NCBI RefSeq assembly: GCF_038446525.1
Contig: NZ_CP151792.1
Coordinates: 1,798,001 to 1,862,000, forward strand
Source: Methanolobus sp. ZRKC5
GTDB lineage: Archaea; Halobacteriota; Methanosarcinia; Methanosarcinales; Methanosarcinaceae
Length of the DNA stretch: 64,000 bases
Direction of reading: 5' to 3'
Below are positions 35,930-45,146 of the stretch, one piece after another. Every line of letters starts with the position of its first letter. Positions within the stretch are counted from its first letter, which is position 1. The position numbers and the translations under genes are program-made. A model generated the notes under the pieces. The model saw only the letters and a program-made list of their open reading frames with translations. It had not been told where the DNA came from and searched no databases.

Positions 35930-37549
35930 ATGGCATTACTCATTGAAGTCAAAAATCTGACACTTGAATTTGATGGTGTTAAAGTTCTCAAAAATATAAA
36001 TCTGACCATTAATGAAGGAGAAGTTCTTGGAATTCTTGGAAGAAGTGGCTCAGGGAAAACAGTATTGATGCACGTCCTGCGCGGTGCTGAAGAATATGAA
36101 GGTATCAGTGGAGAAGTAATCTACCATCTCGCAAGATGCGACAAATGTGGATATATCGAACCACCGAGCAAGGTTGGAAACGAATGTCCTGACTGTGGCA
36201 AGGATACTCTCAAGCCTTTTGAAGCCGATTTCATAAAACTTTCACTCCATGACTCTGGAAGACGTGAGATAACCAAAAGGATCGCTATTATGCTTCAGCG
36301 TACCTTTGCTCTCTATGGTGATGACAAGGTTATTGTTAATGTTATAAACTCTCTCACAGAAATAGGTGTCAATAGTGAAACCGCCATGTCTCGTGCTGTA
36401 GAACTCCTGGAAAAGGTAGAGCTTTCACATCGCATGATGCATGTGGCACGTGACCTAAGCGGTGGTGAGAAACAGAGAGTGGTACTTGCCCGCCAACTTG
36501 TAAGAGACCCAATGCTTCTTATTGCCGATGAGCCAACAGGCACGCTTGATCCTAAGACCGCAGATGTAGTGCATGATGTGATTGCAAAAGCCGTCAAAGA
36601 ATACAATATGACAATGGTCATTACTTCGCACTGGTCAGAGGTCGTAGAGGACCTGGCTGATAAGGCTATTATTCTTGAGGATGGGGCAATTGTAAAGGAA
36701 GGTTCCCCCTCAGAGGTCGCAAAAGAGTTCATGCAGCTTGTCTGTTCTGTAGAAAAGAAATGCGACGTAGTTATTGGTGACCCACTTATCAAGATCGATA
36801 ATCTTGTTAAGAAATATATCTCAGTGACCAGAGGTGTTGTTTACGCTGTGAATGATGTCTCATTTGATGTAAAAGAAGGAGAGATATTCGGTCTTGCAGG
36901 TACCAGTGGTGCAGGAAAGACCACTACATCTGAAGTCCTCATGGGTATTGTGCAGCCTACAAGTGGTGAGATACAGGTACGCGTCGGAGATGAGTGGATC
37001 GACATGAAAAAACCAGGACCTGAATGCAGGGGACGTGCAGTTAAGTACATGGGTATACTGCATCAGGAATATGGCCTTTACACTCACAGGACGATAATTG
37101 ACAATCTGACAGAATCAATAGGTATTGATCTTCCTTACGAACTTGCTGTAAGAAAGGCGATCAATACTCTGGTAGCAACCGGATTCACGGATGAGAAGGC
37201 AAAATCTATATTATCAAAGATGTCAAATGAGGTTAGCGAAGGTGAAAGTCACAGGGTTGCGCTGGCTCAGATATTGATGAAGGAACCAAAGATCATCATA
37301 ATGGACGAACCGACGGGAACAATGGATCCGTTCACAAAGAAAGAGGTCACAAAGTCAATTCTGGAAGCACGTGATAAGATGGGTGACACCTTTGTCATCG
37401 TTTCACATGATATGGACTTCCTGGAAGAGGTATGTGATCGTGTAGCTCTAATGAGAAATGGTAAGATCGTCAATGTAGGGAAGCCTGATGTTGTCCTTGC
37501 AGAGCTTACTGATGAAGAACGTATGGAAGCAGCTGCACCAGAACCATGA
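35930..37549 (+). CDS. atwA: MCR-activation component A2 (tandem ABC ATPase)
   Basis: 539 residues with two ABC domains. Domain 1: Walker A GRSGSGKTVL, a CxxC pair (CDKCGYIEPPSKVGNECPDCG, zinc-ribbon-like insertion), signature LSGGEKQRV, Walker B LLIADEPTG. Domain 2: Walker A GTSGAGKTTT, the degenerate signature VSEGESHRV, Walker B IIIMDEPTG. A2 is the soluble ATP carrier/ATPase that drives reductive activation of methyl-coenzyme M reductase to Ni(I). No membrane part. First gene of a seven-gene run; the zinc-ribbon insertion is usual for A2. Confidence 0.95.
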   Translation: MALLIEVKNLTLEFDGVKVLKNINLTINEGEVLGILGRSGSGKTVLMHVLRGAEEYEGISGEVIYHLARCDKCGYIEPPSKVGNECPDCGKDTLKPFEADFIKLSLHDSGRREITKRIAIMLQRTFALYGDDKVIVNVINSLTEIGVNSETAMSRAVELLEKVELSHRMMHVARDLSGGEKQRVVLARQLVRDPMLLIADEPTGTLDPKTADVVHDVIAKAVKEYNMTMVITSHWSEVVEDLADKAIILEDGAIVKEGSPSEVAKEFMQLVCSVEKKCDVVIGDPLIKIDNLVKKYISVTRGVVYAVNDVSFDVKEGEIFGLAGTSGAGKTTTSEVLMGIVQPTSGEIQVRVGDEWIDMKKPGPECRGRAVKYMGILHQEYGLYTHRTIIDNLTESIGIDLPYELAVRKAINTLVATGFTDEKAKSILSKMSNEVSEGESHRVALAQILMKEPKIIIMDEPTGTMDPFTKKEVTKSILEARDKMGDTFVIVSHDMDFLEEVCDRVALMRNGKIVNVGKPDVVLAELTDEERMEAAAPEP

Positions 37550-37583
37550 CATTTTGAGAATATTACGGAGGAGTTTGGCACGA

Positions 37584-39127
37584 GTGGCGAAATAACGGTA
37601 GAGATCAACGGACAGGAATTTAAATTACCAGAAAGTTCAAATCTTGAAGACGCCATCAAGGTGTCAAACGCACCATATAAGAAAGGAACGGCAGTTGGGA
37701 TACTTATTGAAAAAGAGGACTTGAAGTCACAGGCTTCTGTTGAATACCTTGTGAAGACATCCAAAGGTGAGTTCAAGATAGAACTCCTGGATGTTTCCTC
37801 TCTTTCTTCAAAAAGATGGGTGTCTATTTTTAACGATTTTATTGACATACCTGTTCGCTGGACGAGCAAAGATGCTCTGGCATTCGGGCCATTTAGTACG
37901 GATATGGAACCTGTCCGTGGTAGTACTGATATGGAACGGTTCACTTTGCTTTTCGGTGCAGGCGGCGGCGATGCCGCTAATACTCATATCATTATTAGCA
38001 AGACAAAACACTCATCAGAATATGGTGCTCCCGAAGGTGGTACATTTGCAAGACTTATAAGCGGAAAACACGTTCTTTCTGACCTTGACAAGGGCGACAG
38101 AATATTGTCAATAGAACCTGTTGTCGAATGGGAGAAAGCAGGTGAACACATCAGTACCACAGACCTTTCGGTTAAACTGGAGAGTGGCTCTAAAATATTC
38201 ACATATGTTGAAATTGAGATCGATTCCCTGGCACCTGAGGGCGCAGAGTTCTTTTTTGCTGTAACCCGGGACGGTACTTTCAACATAGATTTTGTATCAA
38301 GTTCCTTTATATCCGATCATCGGTTCCAGGGTGAGCTAGTGACTTACGAGAACTTTGAATCCCGGTCAACTGGGTCTGTTTTTGTGAGGACTGTGGGATA
38401 TGGCGCAGGAAAGCTATACATTTCCATAGATGATCGTACATCCTCTATTATGCACTCTGTAATAGGTCATGTTACCAAGGGCATTGAATTTGTAAGGATG
38501 GCACAGAGTGGTCAGAAAATAATGATAGACTCGGCTCCAGAGCCAATAATGTTGCTTGGTATGACCAATAAGGATGCTAAAGAGGAAATGATCTCTCTTG
38601 GAATTGGGATCACCGTGGAAGGTTATACGGAAGATGACGGGTTTATTGTTAAACAAACACCTGCAACAACGATTGGGATCATGCAGGGCACAGAGGTCAC
38701 TGTACAGGGTGTCGATCCGGAAATGCTTGTGACAATCGAGCTTTATGATGATCTTGCTCCAAAAACACTTGACTTCTTCAGACATGCCGTGGGTCTCCAG
38801 TATAATCCGGTTGGTGTCCTCCCTATAATGATGACGTATGAGAATACTTACATCTTCAAAGCCGAGAAGCCAGCTGAAAAATATAAGGAGATATTCCCCG
38901 AGAACATCCCTAAAAAGACTCTTTCAGGTGAGATCGGTGTCACGAACCAGGTTGCAAAGCGCGCCGGTATGGTGGGTGTCAAAACTACAGATGATGATCT
39001 TTTCGGACCTACAGGGGAGAGGTTTGCAAACACTAATATTATCGGGAAGATACTTGAAATTGATAAACTCAAGCATTTCAAGGACGGAGATGTAATGTAT
39101 ATCCTTGAACGCAGCAGGGAGGAATAA
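37584..39127 (+). CDS. mmp3: methanogenesis marker protein 3 (start region frameshifted)
   Basis: About 510 residues. The open frame without interruption begins at a GTG at 37661, but homologous-looking N-terminal sequence (ITVEINGQEFKLPE) extends upstream to 37592 with no start codon in that frame. A GTG at 37584 with GGAG ten bases upstream reads V-A-K and then hits TAA. One extra A in AAATAA (37590-37595) would give M-A-K-I-T-V-E. The body includes peptidyl-prolyl isomerase-like segments (ITVQGVDPEML, TPATTIGIMQGTEVTVQG) and GPTGERFANTNIIGK. Mmp3 has been found in the MCR-activation complex with McrC and A2. Confidence 0.85.
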
Positions 39128-39128
39128 A

Positions 39129-39563
39129 ATGGGTGAAGGTAATGGAGATATCATAACGAAACTCGTTGTCATGAGCTCAGACAATGTACTGCCGATAGAC
39201 GCTGCTATGCATATATACGAATCTAATACTGATATTGTCATAAAGGAAACATGTTTTGGCACCATGGTCACAGGTCCCAGAGATGCTGTGGATAAAGTGG
39301 TGAACGAGGTTGTGGATCTTGATAAGAATCGTATCTTTGTAAAAGAGAGAGGTTTCCCTCCGGGAGATGAAAGGCGCTGCCGTGCTTCCCGTGGTGGTGG
39401 TGCAAGGCCTGGATTCTATTTCCTGAAGGAAGAGTCAATGATGCTTCCAATGATTGGAAAAGCCCTCGATAAATATGACAAAAACGTTCCTCTCAAGGAG
39501 ACCGAACACAAGAAAAGGCTTGAAGTGAAAGATCTTCAGGACATAATCGAATCTACTCAATGA
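39129..39563 (+). CDS. mmp6: methanogenesis marker protein 6
   Basis: 144 residues from ATG 39129, one base after mmp3 stops, with GGAGG upstream; the alternative start at 39105 overlaps mmp3 and is not needed. Marker features: TKLVVMSSDNVLPIDAAMHI, VIKETCFGTMVTGP, and the highly conserved RIFVKERGFPPGDERRCRASRGGGARPGFY. The role is unproven; the gene occurs only in organisms with methyl-coenzyme M reductase and sits with activation genes. Confidence 0.9.
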   Translation: MGEGNGDIITKLVVMSSDNVLPIDAAMHIYESNTDIVIKETCFGTMVTGPRDAVDKVVNEVVDLDKNRIFVKERGFPPGDERRCRASRGGGARPGFYFLKEESMMLPMIGKALDKYDKNVPLKETEHKKRLEVKDLQDIIESTQ

Positions 39564-39572
39564 GGCATTATA

Positions 39573-40034
39573 ATGGCAAAAGTTATCATATACCCTACAA
39601 ACAGTCTGATCCTTTCTGACCTGGTCCAGAGGTTCGGTCACACACCTATTGCAATGATGGAAAAGATCAAGGAAAAGATATCAACTGTTGGTGTGGATTC
39701 ACCTCCCCTGAATATCACTGCGGAAGAACCAAAAACAGGTCTGAAGTATGCGGCTGTAGAGGTTCCGGCAGGTGTCAGGGGAAGAATGGCTCTCGTTGGA
39801 CCTATGATCGAGCAGGCTGAGGCTGGTATCATTGTCGGTGAGACACCCATGGCATTTGGTTGTATGGGCTGTGCCCGTACAAATGAATTGACGAAATTCC
39901 TAATTAGGGATCGTGATATGCCAATCCTTGGGCTTGATTTTCCGGAATCTGATGACGGGGGTCAGGAATTTGTGTACAAGATCGCTGAGTTCCTGAAGTC
40001 ATTGCCTGAGAAAACCGAGGAGGCAACAGAATGA
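39573..40034 (+). CDS. mmp5: methanogenesis marker protein 5
   Basis: 153 residues. Conserved segments: [61 protein letters not shown], and [13 protein letters not shown], which holds a CxxC that could bind metal. Exact function unknown. ATG 39573 follows a GAGG leader. It ends with an ATGA overlap with mmp15. Confidence 0.9.
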   Translation: MAKVIIYPTNSLILSDLVQRFGHTPIAMMEKIKEKISTVGVDSPPLNITAEEPKTGLKYAAVEVPAGVRGRMALVGPMIEQAEAGIIVGETPMAFGCMGCARTNELTKFLIRDRDMPILGLDFPESDDGGQEFVYKIAEFLKSLPEKTEEATE

Positions 40035-41272
40035 GTGATGAAGCTGTTGTGAAAGTGGCATTAGTATCATGTGGTTCCGAATATGCTGGTGTTCAAGGAG
40101 AACTTGATTCGGTTGCAGCAAGTGTCAATGCTAAACTGATATACCCTGAGATAGATGTCAATGTCCTTGACACTATTGGAAAGGATTTTGGGCTGGAGGC
40201 TGCAAGTCCTGACCTTCGTCTTTTAATGGCAAGGGCCAAGGCCATAGTAGAAGGCATCTCGGACGTGGATGGTGTATTCATAACTTCATGTTTCAGGTGT
40301 GCTGAGGCTGCTATAGTAAGAAATGAAGTTCGTCGTTACATTAACAAACATTCTGATCTTCCAGTTATCAGTTATTCATTTACAGAGCGTACGACTGCAG
40401 CAACCCTGCTGACTCGTATGGAGGCTCTAACGACCATTGCAAGACGCAGACACCTTCTTGCAAGGGAAAAGCAAAGCGGACTTACCGCTGGTATTGACTC
40501 TGGTTCCACGACCACAAAGGCAGTTGTAATGAAGGACAACGAGATCATAGGCTCCGGATGGGTGCCCACTATAAAGGTTATTGACAGTGCAACGGAAGCT
40601 TTCAACCAGGCCCTGGAAGCTGCAGGTGTCAAACAGGAGGATATCCAGGCTATAGGCACAACCGGATACGGTCGTTTTCTTATTGGTGAGTACTTCAATG
40701 CCCAACTCATCCAGGAAGAGATTACTGTCAACTCAAAGGGTGCTGTTTATCTTGCCGACTCTCAGAAAGGTCATGCAACAGTTATTGATATTGGTGGAAT
40801 GGACAACAAGGCAATATCTGTAGATGATGGTATTCCTGGAATGTTCACCATGGGTGGTATCTGCGCAGGAGCATCAGGACGTTTCCTTGATATGACGGCA
40901 AAAAGGCTCGGTGTTGACATCACTGAACTTGGCACACTTGCTGTAAATGGTATGGAACAAAATGTGGATATGAATAGTTACTGTATCGTTTTCGGTATCC
41001 AGTCACTTGTAAATTCCCTAGCAAAGGGCGCAACTCCTGAAGATGTCGCTGCTGCTGCATGTCACAGTGTCGTAGAGCAGATATTTGAACAGCAGCTTCA
41101 GGAAGTCGATGTAAAGGAGCCATTGATCCTTGTGGGTGGTTCATCTCTTATCGAAGGTGTTCCAAAGGCTCTTGGTGAGTTGCTTAAGATCAATGTTCTT
41201 GTTCCTCCTAACTCCCACCTTATAGGTGCTGTTGGTAGTGCTTTGCTGGCATCAGGATTCGTGGAGGAGTAA
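40031..41272 (+). CDS. mmp15: methanogenesis marker protein 15 (BadF/HgdC-type ATPase)
   Basis: 413 residues. The C-terminal 265 residues are an actin-like ATPase of the 2-hydroxyglutaryl-CoA dehydratase activator type: [43 protein letters not shown], and [20 protein letters not shown] with the cluster-type cysteine. Such activators bridge a [4Fe-4S] cluster between two subunits and inject a low-potential electron on ATP hydrolysis. That matches the chemistry needed to reach Ni(I) in MCR. Residues 1-135 form a separate N-terminal domain with cysteines in [10 protein letters not shown]. Its precise place in MCR activation is inference. Confidence 0.93.
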   Translation: MSDEAVVKVALVSCGSEYAGVQGELDSVAASVNAKLIYPEIDVNVLDTIGKDFGLEAASPDLRLLMARAKAIVEGISDVDGVFITSCFRCAEAAIVRNEVRRYINKHSDLPVISYSFTERTTAATLLTRMEALTTIARRRHLLAREKQSGLTAGIDSGSTTTKAVVMKDNEIIGSGWVPTIKVIDSATEAFNQALEAAGVKQEDIQAIGTTGYGRFLIGEYFNAQLIQEEITVNSKGAVYLADSQKGHATVIDIGGMDNKAISVDDGIPGMFTMGGICAGASGRFLDMTAKRLGVDITELGTLAVNGMEQNVDMNSYCIVFGIQSLVNSLAKGATPEDVAAAACHSVVEQIFEQQLQEVDVKEPLILVGGSSLIEGVPKALGELLKINVLVPPNSHLIGAVGSALLASGFVEE

Positions 41273-41277
41273 TTTTT

Positions 41278-41874
41278 ATGGAAGCTCTTGAGACTTTCGT
41301 TGTAGAGTCCCCGGTCCCGGAAGAAGGTGATGCATACAAGAGCATAGTTGCTGATATCATTACAGAACTGGTGCTCGGAGGCGCTATTGGACGCATAAAG
41401 GTTGTTGTAAGGCCGGAAGAATCCCTTTATCAGATGGCCATTATTTTAAGAGGCAGCCAGCCCACTGTAAAAGTATCTGATATTGGCAGTGTTGAAGCCG
41501 GTAACCTTGCGAAAAAAGAGGTAAAGATCTCTCTCACGGAGGAAAAATATTTGCCTGAATTACTTGAACTGCTCTGGGCAAGATATGGACGTGCAAAGGT
41601 CTTCCAGCCCGAGAGAAGGACACTGATAATGAATGCTGAAGACACATCTGCTGAGATCGAGTTCCTTAAGGATATGGTAGTTGCTGATCCCAGAAGGACC
41701 CTGCAGTCACGTCTGGTTGAAATGGCTATAAGGGCCACTCCTGAAGGATTCAGGGTGCGTTATCATTCAATGGACAAGCATAAGTTCGTTTTTGTAGCAA
41801 GCGAGGACGCTCTTAAACCTGAATGGATACAGGAAGCAAATCAGATGATCACAGAACTCGCGGAGGAGAAATAA
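41278..41874 (+). CDS. mmp17: methanogenesis marker protein 17
   Basis: 198 residues, preceded by GGAGG inside the mmp15 stop region. The sequence LETFVVESPVPEEGDAYKSIVADIITELVLGGAIGRIKVVVRPEESLYQMAI and the WARYGRAKVFQPERRTL region are typical. Mmp17 has been identified in the MCR-activation complex with McrC, Mmp3, Mmp7 and A2. It has no recognisable catalytic motif, so it is probably structural. It ends in TAATG shared with mmp7. Confidence 0.9.
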   Translation: MEALETFVVESPVPEEGDAYKSIVADIITELVLGGAIGRIKVVVRPEESLYQMAIILRGSQPTVKVSDIGSVEAGNLAKKEVKISLTEEKYLPELLELLWARYGRAKVFQPERRTLIMNAEDTSAEIEFLKDMVVADPRRTLQSRLVEMAIRATPEGFRVRYHSMDKHKFVFVASEDALKPEWIQEANQMITELAEEK

Positions 41875-42812
41875 TGGCAGCGATATTAGAGCCATACATT
41901 TACGAGGGCGGTGTACACAAGCACTCTCTTATTACCGAACTTCTGGAGGACCTTGGTGGCTATCTTATCCAGAAAGTTCCTGCAGCAACAGAGGTCACAC
42001 TTGTCATGCTGATACCCAGGGGTGATGTACATCTTATTGAAGAGCTGGGGACGAAGCTTTTGGGCAAGCTCACCCGTGCACCACTTACCGGTACGGAGAT
42101 TGCTGTCGTATCTCCTACACTTGCATCCCATCATCTTCCACACTCTGCCTGTGATGTTGCGGAATATCTGCGTAGGGGTGGAGCTAACACAAATATGCTG
42201 GGCCTTGCAAGAGGTATGGGCAGAAGGGTTTCTCTATCTGACAACTACGAAAGGAAGCTTATTAATGAGCATGACCTCGCTGTGTTTTCCTTTGGTACTT
42301 TCAGTGATTGTATAAAGAACAAGAAACCGAAATTACTTGAGGGTGTAATCGTTCCCAAGATCGTTACAGGTGGACCCCGTGACCTTAAGACCGAAGACAT
42401 TGCAAATGCTGACATGTATGTCGGAGGTATTGGCAGGGTTGCCCATCGTCTGAGGAAAAGTGGTGAACTTGACTCACTTGATGGTATGAACGAGAAGGTT
42501 ATTGAAGTAGTGGAAAAGATGCGTGAGGATCTCGCAAAAGATCCCCTTGCCGTATTGCCTGCAAGGGTCATGAAAGAGATCCATGAGCAGATTCCGGAGA
42601 TATTCAATGTACTTTCGCCTGCTCCAGTCACTCTTCAGCTTGATGGCCTGCGTGTTAAACTTCCATACGAGCAGTTCCATGAAAAGGTGGAGAAACTTGA
42701 ATTTGATGAGGGTGTAAGACTGTCTGATATGGCTGCTATCACTCTGTCAAAGATGAAAAATTATATACTGGTCAAGATCAAACGTGAATCCGAGGTAGGG
42801 TTTACTGCTTAA
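41874..42812 (+). CDS. mmp7: methanogenesis marker protein 7
   Basis: 312 residues from ATG 41874, whose A is the last base of the mmp17 stop codon, indicating coupled translation; an upstream start at 41823 lies inside mmp17 and is less likely. Conserved text: EPYIYEGGVHKHSLITELLEDLGGY, TPLTGTEIAVVSPTLASHHLPHSACDVAEYLRRGGANTNM, and VFSFGTFSDCIKNKKPKLLEG. Two or three cysteines could be cluster ligands. It is part of the activation complex known as A3a with Mmp17, Mmp3 and McrC. Last gene of the marker run. Confidence 0.92.
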   Translation: MAAILEPYIYEGGVHKHSLITELLEDLGGYLIQKVPAATEVTLVMLIPRGDVHLIEELGTKLLGKLTRAPLTGTEIAVVSPTLASHHLPHSACDVAEYLRRGGANTNMLGLARGMGRRVSLSDNYERKLINEHDLAVFSFGTFSDCIKNKKPKLLEGVIVPKIVTGGPRDLKTEDIANADMYVGGIGRVAHRLRKSGELDSLDGMNEKVIEVVEKMREDLAKDPLAVLPARVMKEIHEQIPEIFNVLSPAPVTLQLDGLRVKLPYEQFHEKVEKLEFDEGVRLSDMAAITLSKMKNYILVKIKRESEVGFTA

Positions 42813-42832
42813 TATCTATTCATGTGGTTATT

Positions 42833-43294
42833 ATGGATTTGAAAAAAATAAAAGAAATTCTTGACAAAGAGCCTGAAGAGGCAGTCGAAGATATTCTGGA
42901 AGATGTCGAGAAACGCTATGGTGAGATTCCTTACATAATTAACTTCATGAAGGATATGCCGGAACTTTTCATATCACGCATGATTTATGAGAACAATGTC
43001 ATGCGTGAATTCAAGCGTATGGATCCCAAAACAGTGGAGCTTATTTGCATAGCTGTGGCTTCTGCTTTGAGGTGCGAGCACTGTATGAAGACTCACGTCA
43101 GGGTTGCTAAAAGGCTCGGTGTCTCTAAGGAAGAGATATTTGATTCTGTTTTGATAGCAAGCACCATTTCAACAGCTGCTGTACTTGCTGAAGGTACGCG
43201 TTCAGTAGATACAGTGTTCAACGAATCCAACACAAGAATGGCTGATTCCAAATGTACTATATGCAATATAAATTCTGAATTTCCTGAAGACTAA
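42833..43294 (+). CDS. AhpD/carboxymuconolactone decarboxylase-like protein with redox CxxC
   Basis: 153 residues from ATG 42833 (GTG 42824 is an alternative). The AhpD-like motif is ASALRCEHCMKTHVRVAKRLGVSKEEI, with CEHC and the catalytic-type His seven residues on. It may act as a small peroxidase or disulfide reductase. The C-terminus has another pair (CTICNIN), which is unusual for the family. It follows mmp7 by 20 bases on the same strand. An oxygen-protection role for the activation complex is an attractive but untested inference. Confidence 0.85.
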   Translation: MDLKKIKEILDKEPEEAVEDILEDVEKRYGEIPYIINFMKDMPELFISRMIYENNVMREFKRMDPKTVELICIAVASALRCEHCMKTHVRVAKRLGVSKEEIFDSVLIASTISTAAVLAEGTRSVDTVFNESNTRMADSKCTICNINSEFPED

Positions 43295-43306
43295 TAAAAA
43301 AAGAGA

Positions 43307-44233
43307 TTAATAGAAGGGTGTTCCTGGTCCTGAAACCAGTACTCCTGCTATATATCCAAGTATAACACCACTGTTGAGGAATGGTAATCCTGCCTGTGGT
43401 TTTCCTTTCATTACCAGTATGCTTAACGCTACAAATCCTACAATTGTTCCTATCATTGCACCAAGAGCAGGGTAGGATATGAATCCTATGTAATTCAGTG
43501 TTGCTTTCTGAACTAGGAATACGTTTGCAGATACTACCAGTATGGTTGGCATTATGGCATCTCCGAGTCCCATGAAGAATGCTTCTCTCTCCTGACCTTC
43601 TTCTTTTTTGAACGAGTCATTGATGAATGAGTACTTCAGGTGTTTAGGAATGATAAAGAGTATGGGCAGGCGGAGGTCCATTACTCCTTCTGCAAGGTCT
43701 ATCATGTGCTTTGTCTTGTAAACTGATATTGCATCATATATCGCAAGCAATGACAGAAGTACCAATACAGGAAGAATGGATAATGAGATTCCAAAGATGG
43801 CGCTGGCTCCTGCTCCTATTATCAGTCCTATGGTGTTGATCACATACCATTCAGGGAACTTGTAAAGCAGTATTGTAAGTACAGCTGCCAACAGGCCGGA
43901 TATAATATTGTTTGTCACTATTGATATATCCGCAAGGGATAGTAAAGCGTAGAACACATAGTACATGGTAGCTCCCACTGCAAGCAGTATGGTGAGTTGT
44001 ATTATCCATTCCATGTTCCTTTTGATCGCCATCAATAGTAGTAATGTGAATACAAGGATAACTCCTATGTAATAGATGCTATTTGCAGTTGAGTCCGGGT
44101 CCTCGAATGCCTGCATATCATTTGCACTCATAGGCGTGGCTAAAAGCAGTGCTGTAATCTGTACTACCAGTATGATGCCTGCCATTACAAGCATTGGTGC
44201 ATAATCTTTTAAAACTGTCTTTTCAGAACTCAA
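43307..44233 (-). CDS. presenilin/signal-peptide-peptidase-like intramembrane aspartyl protease
   Basis: 308 residues from TTG 44233, with GGAG eight bases upstream; a longer frame reaches 44263. Nine hydrophobic segments are visible. The two catalytic motifs are LLAIYDAISVYKTKHM (YD) and FFMGLGDAIMPTILVV (GxGD), and a PAL-like element appears in the C-terminal helix region (ISYPALGAMIGTIVG, with the related AGLPFLNSG). Together these define the A22 family. It should cleave transmembrane segments; its client is unknown. Relatives exist in Methanoculleus (MCMJR1). Confidence 0.9.
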   Translation of the reverse strand: MSSEKTVLKDYAPMLVMAGIILVVQITALLLATPMSANDMQAFEDPDSTANSIYYIGVILVFTLLLLMAIKRNMEWIIQLTILLAVGATMYYVFYALLSLADISIVTNNIISGLLAAVLTILLYKFPEWYVINTIGLIIGAGASAIFGISLSILPVLVLLSLLAIYDAISVYKTKHMIDLAEGVMDLRLPILFIIPKHLKYSFINDSFKKEEGQEREAFFMGLGDAIMPTILVVSANVFLVQKATLNYIGFISYPALGAMIGTIVGFVALSILVMKGKPQAGLPFLNSGVILGYIAGVLVSGPGTPFY

Positions 44234-44376
44234 ATCTGCAACTCCAAATATATAAATAGTCAAATATTATTTAAATATACTAAATGGTTATTCAGTATTT
44301 AAGGTATTCTCTTTTAAAAAAATAGTGTTAAATAATATAAATAGTAAAAAAGCACATATTATTATGAGGGATCAGA

Positions 44377-44700
44377 ATGGAAATCAGGGAAATAATATTC
44401 TCAGTTGTGATGGTTGTATCTTCATTTGTATTAACCTATGAATGGCTTGGAAGGTTTAAATACAGTCCGGCAAATGCTTTGATCATACTTTCCGCCATGG
44501 TTATGGTGGGGGCACTGGCTGGCATGATCTTATTGGTTGACATGCGTTTGCGTAAGATAGACAATATGCTTGAAGCAAAAGAACGTTCTTTAAGAATAAA
44601 TATTCAGAGTGTTGAAAATAACCTGGATTCCAGAGTTAATGAGGTTCTTTTCAGGATGGATGATATAATAGCTTCTATGGACAGGACTAGATATAGGTGA
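44377..44700 (+). CDS. small membrane protein with C-terminal coiled coil
   Basis: 107 residues. Two membrane helices (IIFSVVMVVSSFVLTYEWLG and ALIILSAMVMVGALAGMILLV) are followed by a basic, heptad-like cytoplasmic helix (MRLRKIDNMLEAKERSLRINIQSVENNLDSRVNEVLFRMDDII). GAGGG precedes the ATG. A short TTAAATAATATAAA stretch near 44327 may be its promoter. No family recognised. Confidence 0.75.
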   Translation: MEIREIIFSVVMVVSSFVLTYEWLGRFKYSPANALIILSAMVMVGALAGMILLVDMRLRKIDNMLEAKERSLRINIQSVENNLDSRVNEVLFRMDDIIASMDRTRYR

Positions 44701-44797
44701 TAAGTATATTTAGCGACCGTGCTATATTCCGAAAACCATATTAACTAGGTTGTAGTAGAATGATGATAAATATTTTCCATCTATAAGAGGTGCGTAC

Positions 44798-45112
44798 ATG
44801 CGCATTAATTTAGAACCAATAGGTATTATAAAGAAAGCCGGGAAATGTTCTGAGATCCTCATCTACTCTGACTTTGAGCAGCTTGTGAAGAACATGATGT
44901 CAAAGTTAAGCAAAAATGACGATGATCAGCACAATCTTGTTATCATCCATAAAAATAAAGACCTCAACGACCTTCATCAGGTGAGGGTTACTAAGACACA
45001 CTTTATTGACAGGGTGGGAAACATCCTAAAAGTAGGAAAAATAGACGCAAACGATGATACTGTTATTGATGTAAGGCTTGAATGCAATGGACTTCTAACA
45101 AGCGAACTCTGA
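44798..45112 (+). CDS. uncharacterised 104-residue protein
   Basis: ATG 44798 follows AGAGGTG. The sequence begins MRINLEPIGIIKKAGKCSEILIYSDFEQLVKNM and continues with NLVIIHKNKDLNDLHQVRVTKTHFIDRVGNILKVGKIDAND, a soluble alpha/beta protein. The opening PIGIIKK resembles the start of TrmO (TsaA) tRNA-methyltransferase domains, but the rest is too short to support that. It lies 34 bases upstream of fen on the same strand. Confidence 0.75.
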   Translation: MRINLEPIGIIKKAGKCSEILIYSDFEQLVKNMMSKLSKNDDDQHNLVIIHKNKDLNDLHQVRVTKTHFIDRVGNILKVGKIDANDDTVIDVRLECNGLLTSEL

Positions 45113-45146
45113 ATCAGGGTTTTTGCTGACTCAATTTTGATTTTAC

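Noticed and set aside
41823-41873. Upstream start for mmp7 inside mmp17
   Set aside because: The TAATG overlap gives a coupled start at 41874, and the conserved protein begins MAAILEPYIYEGG.
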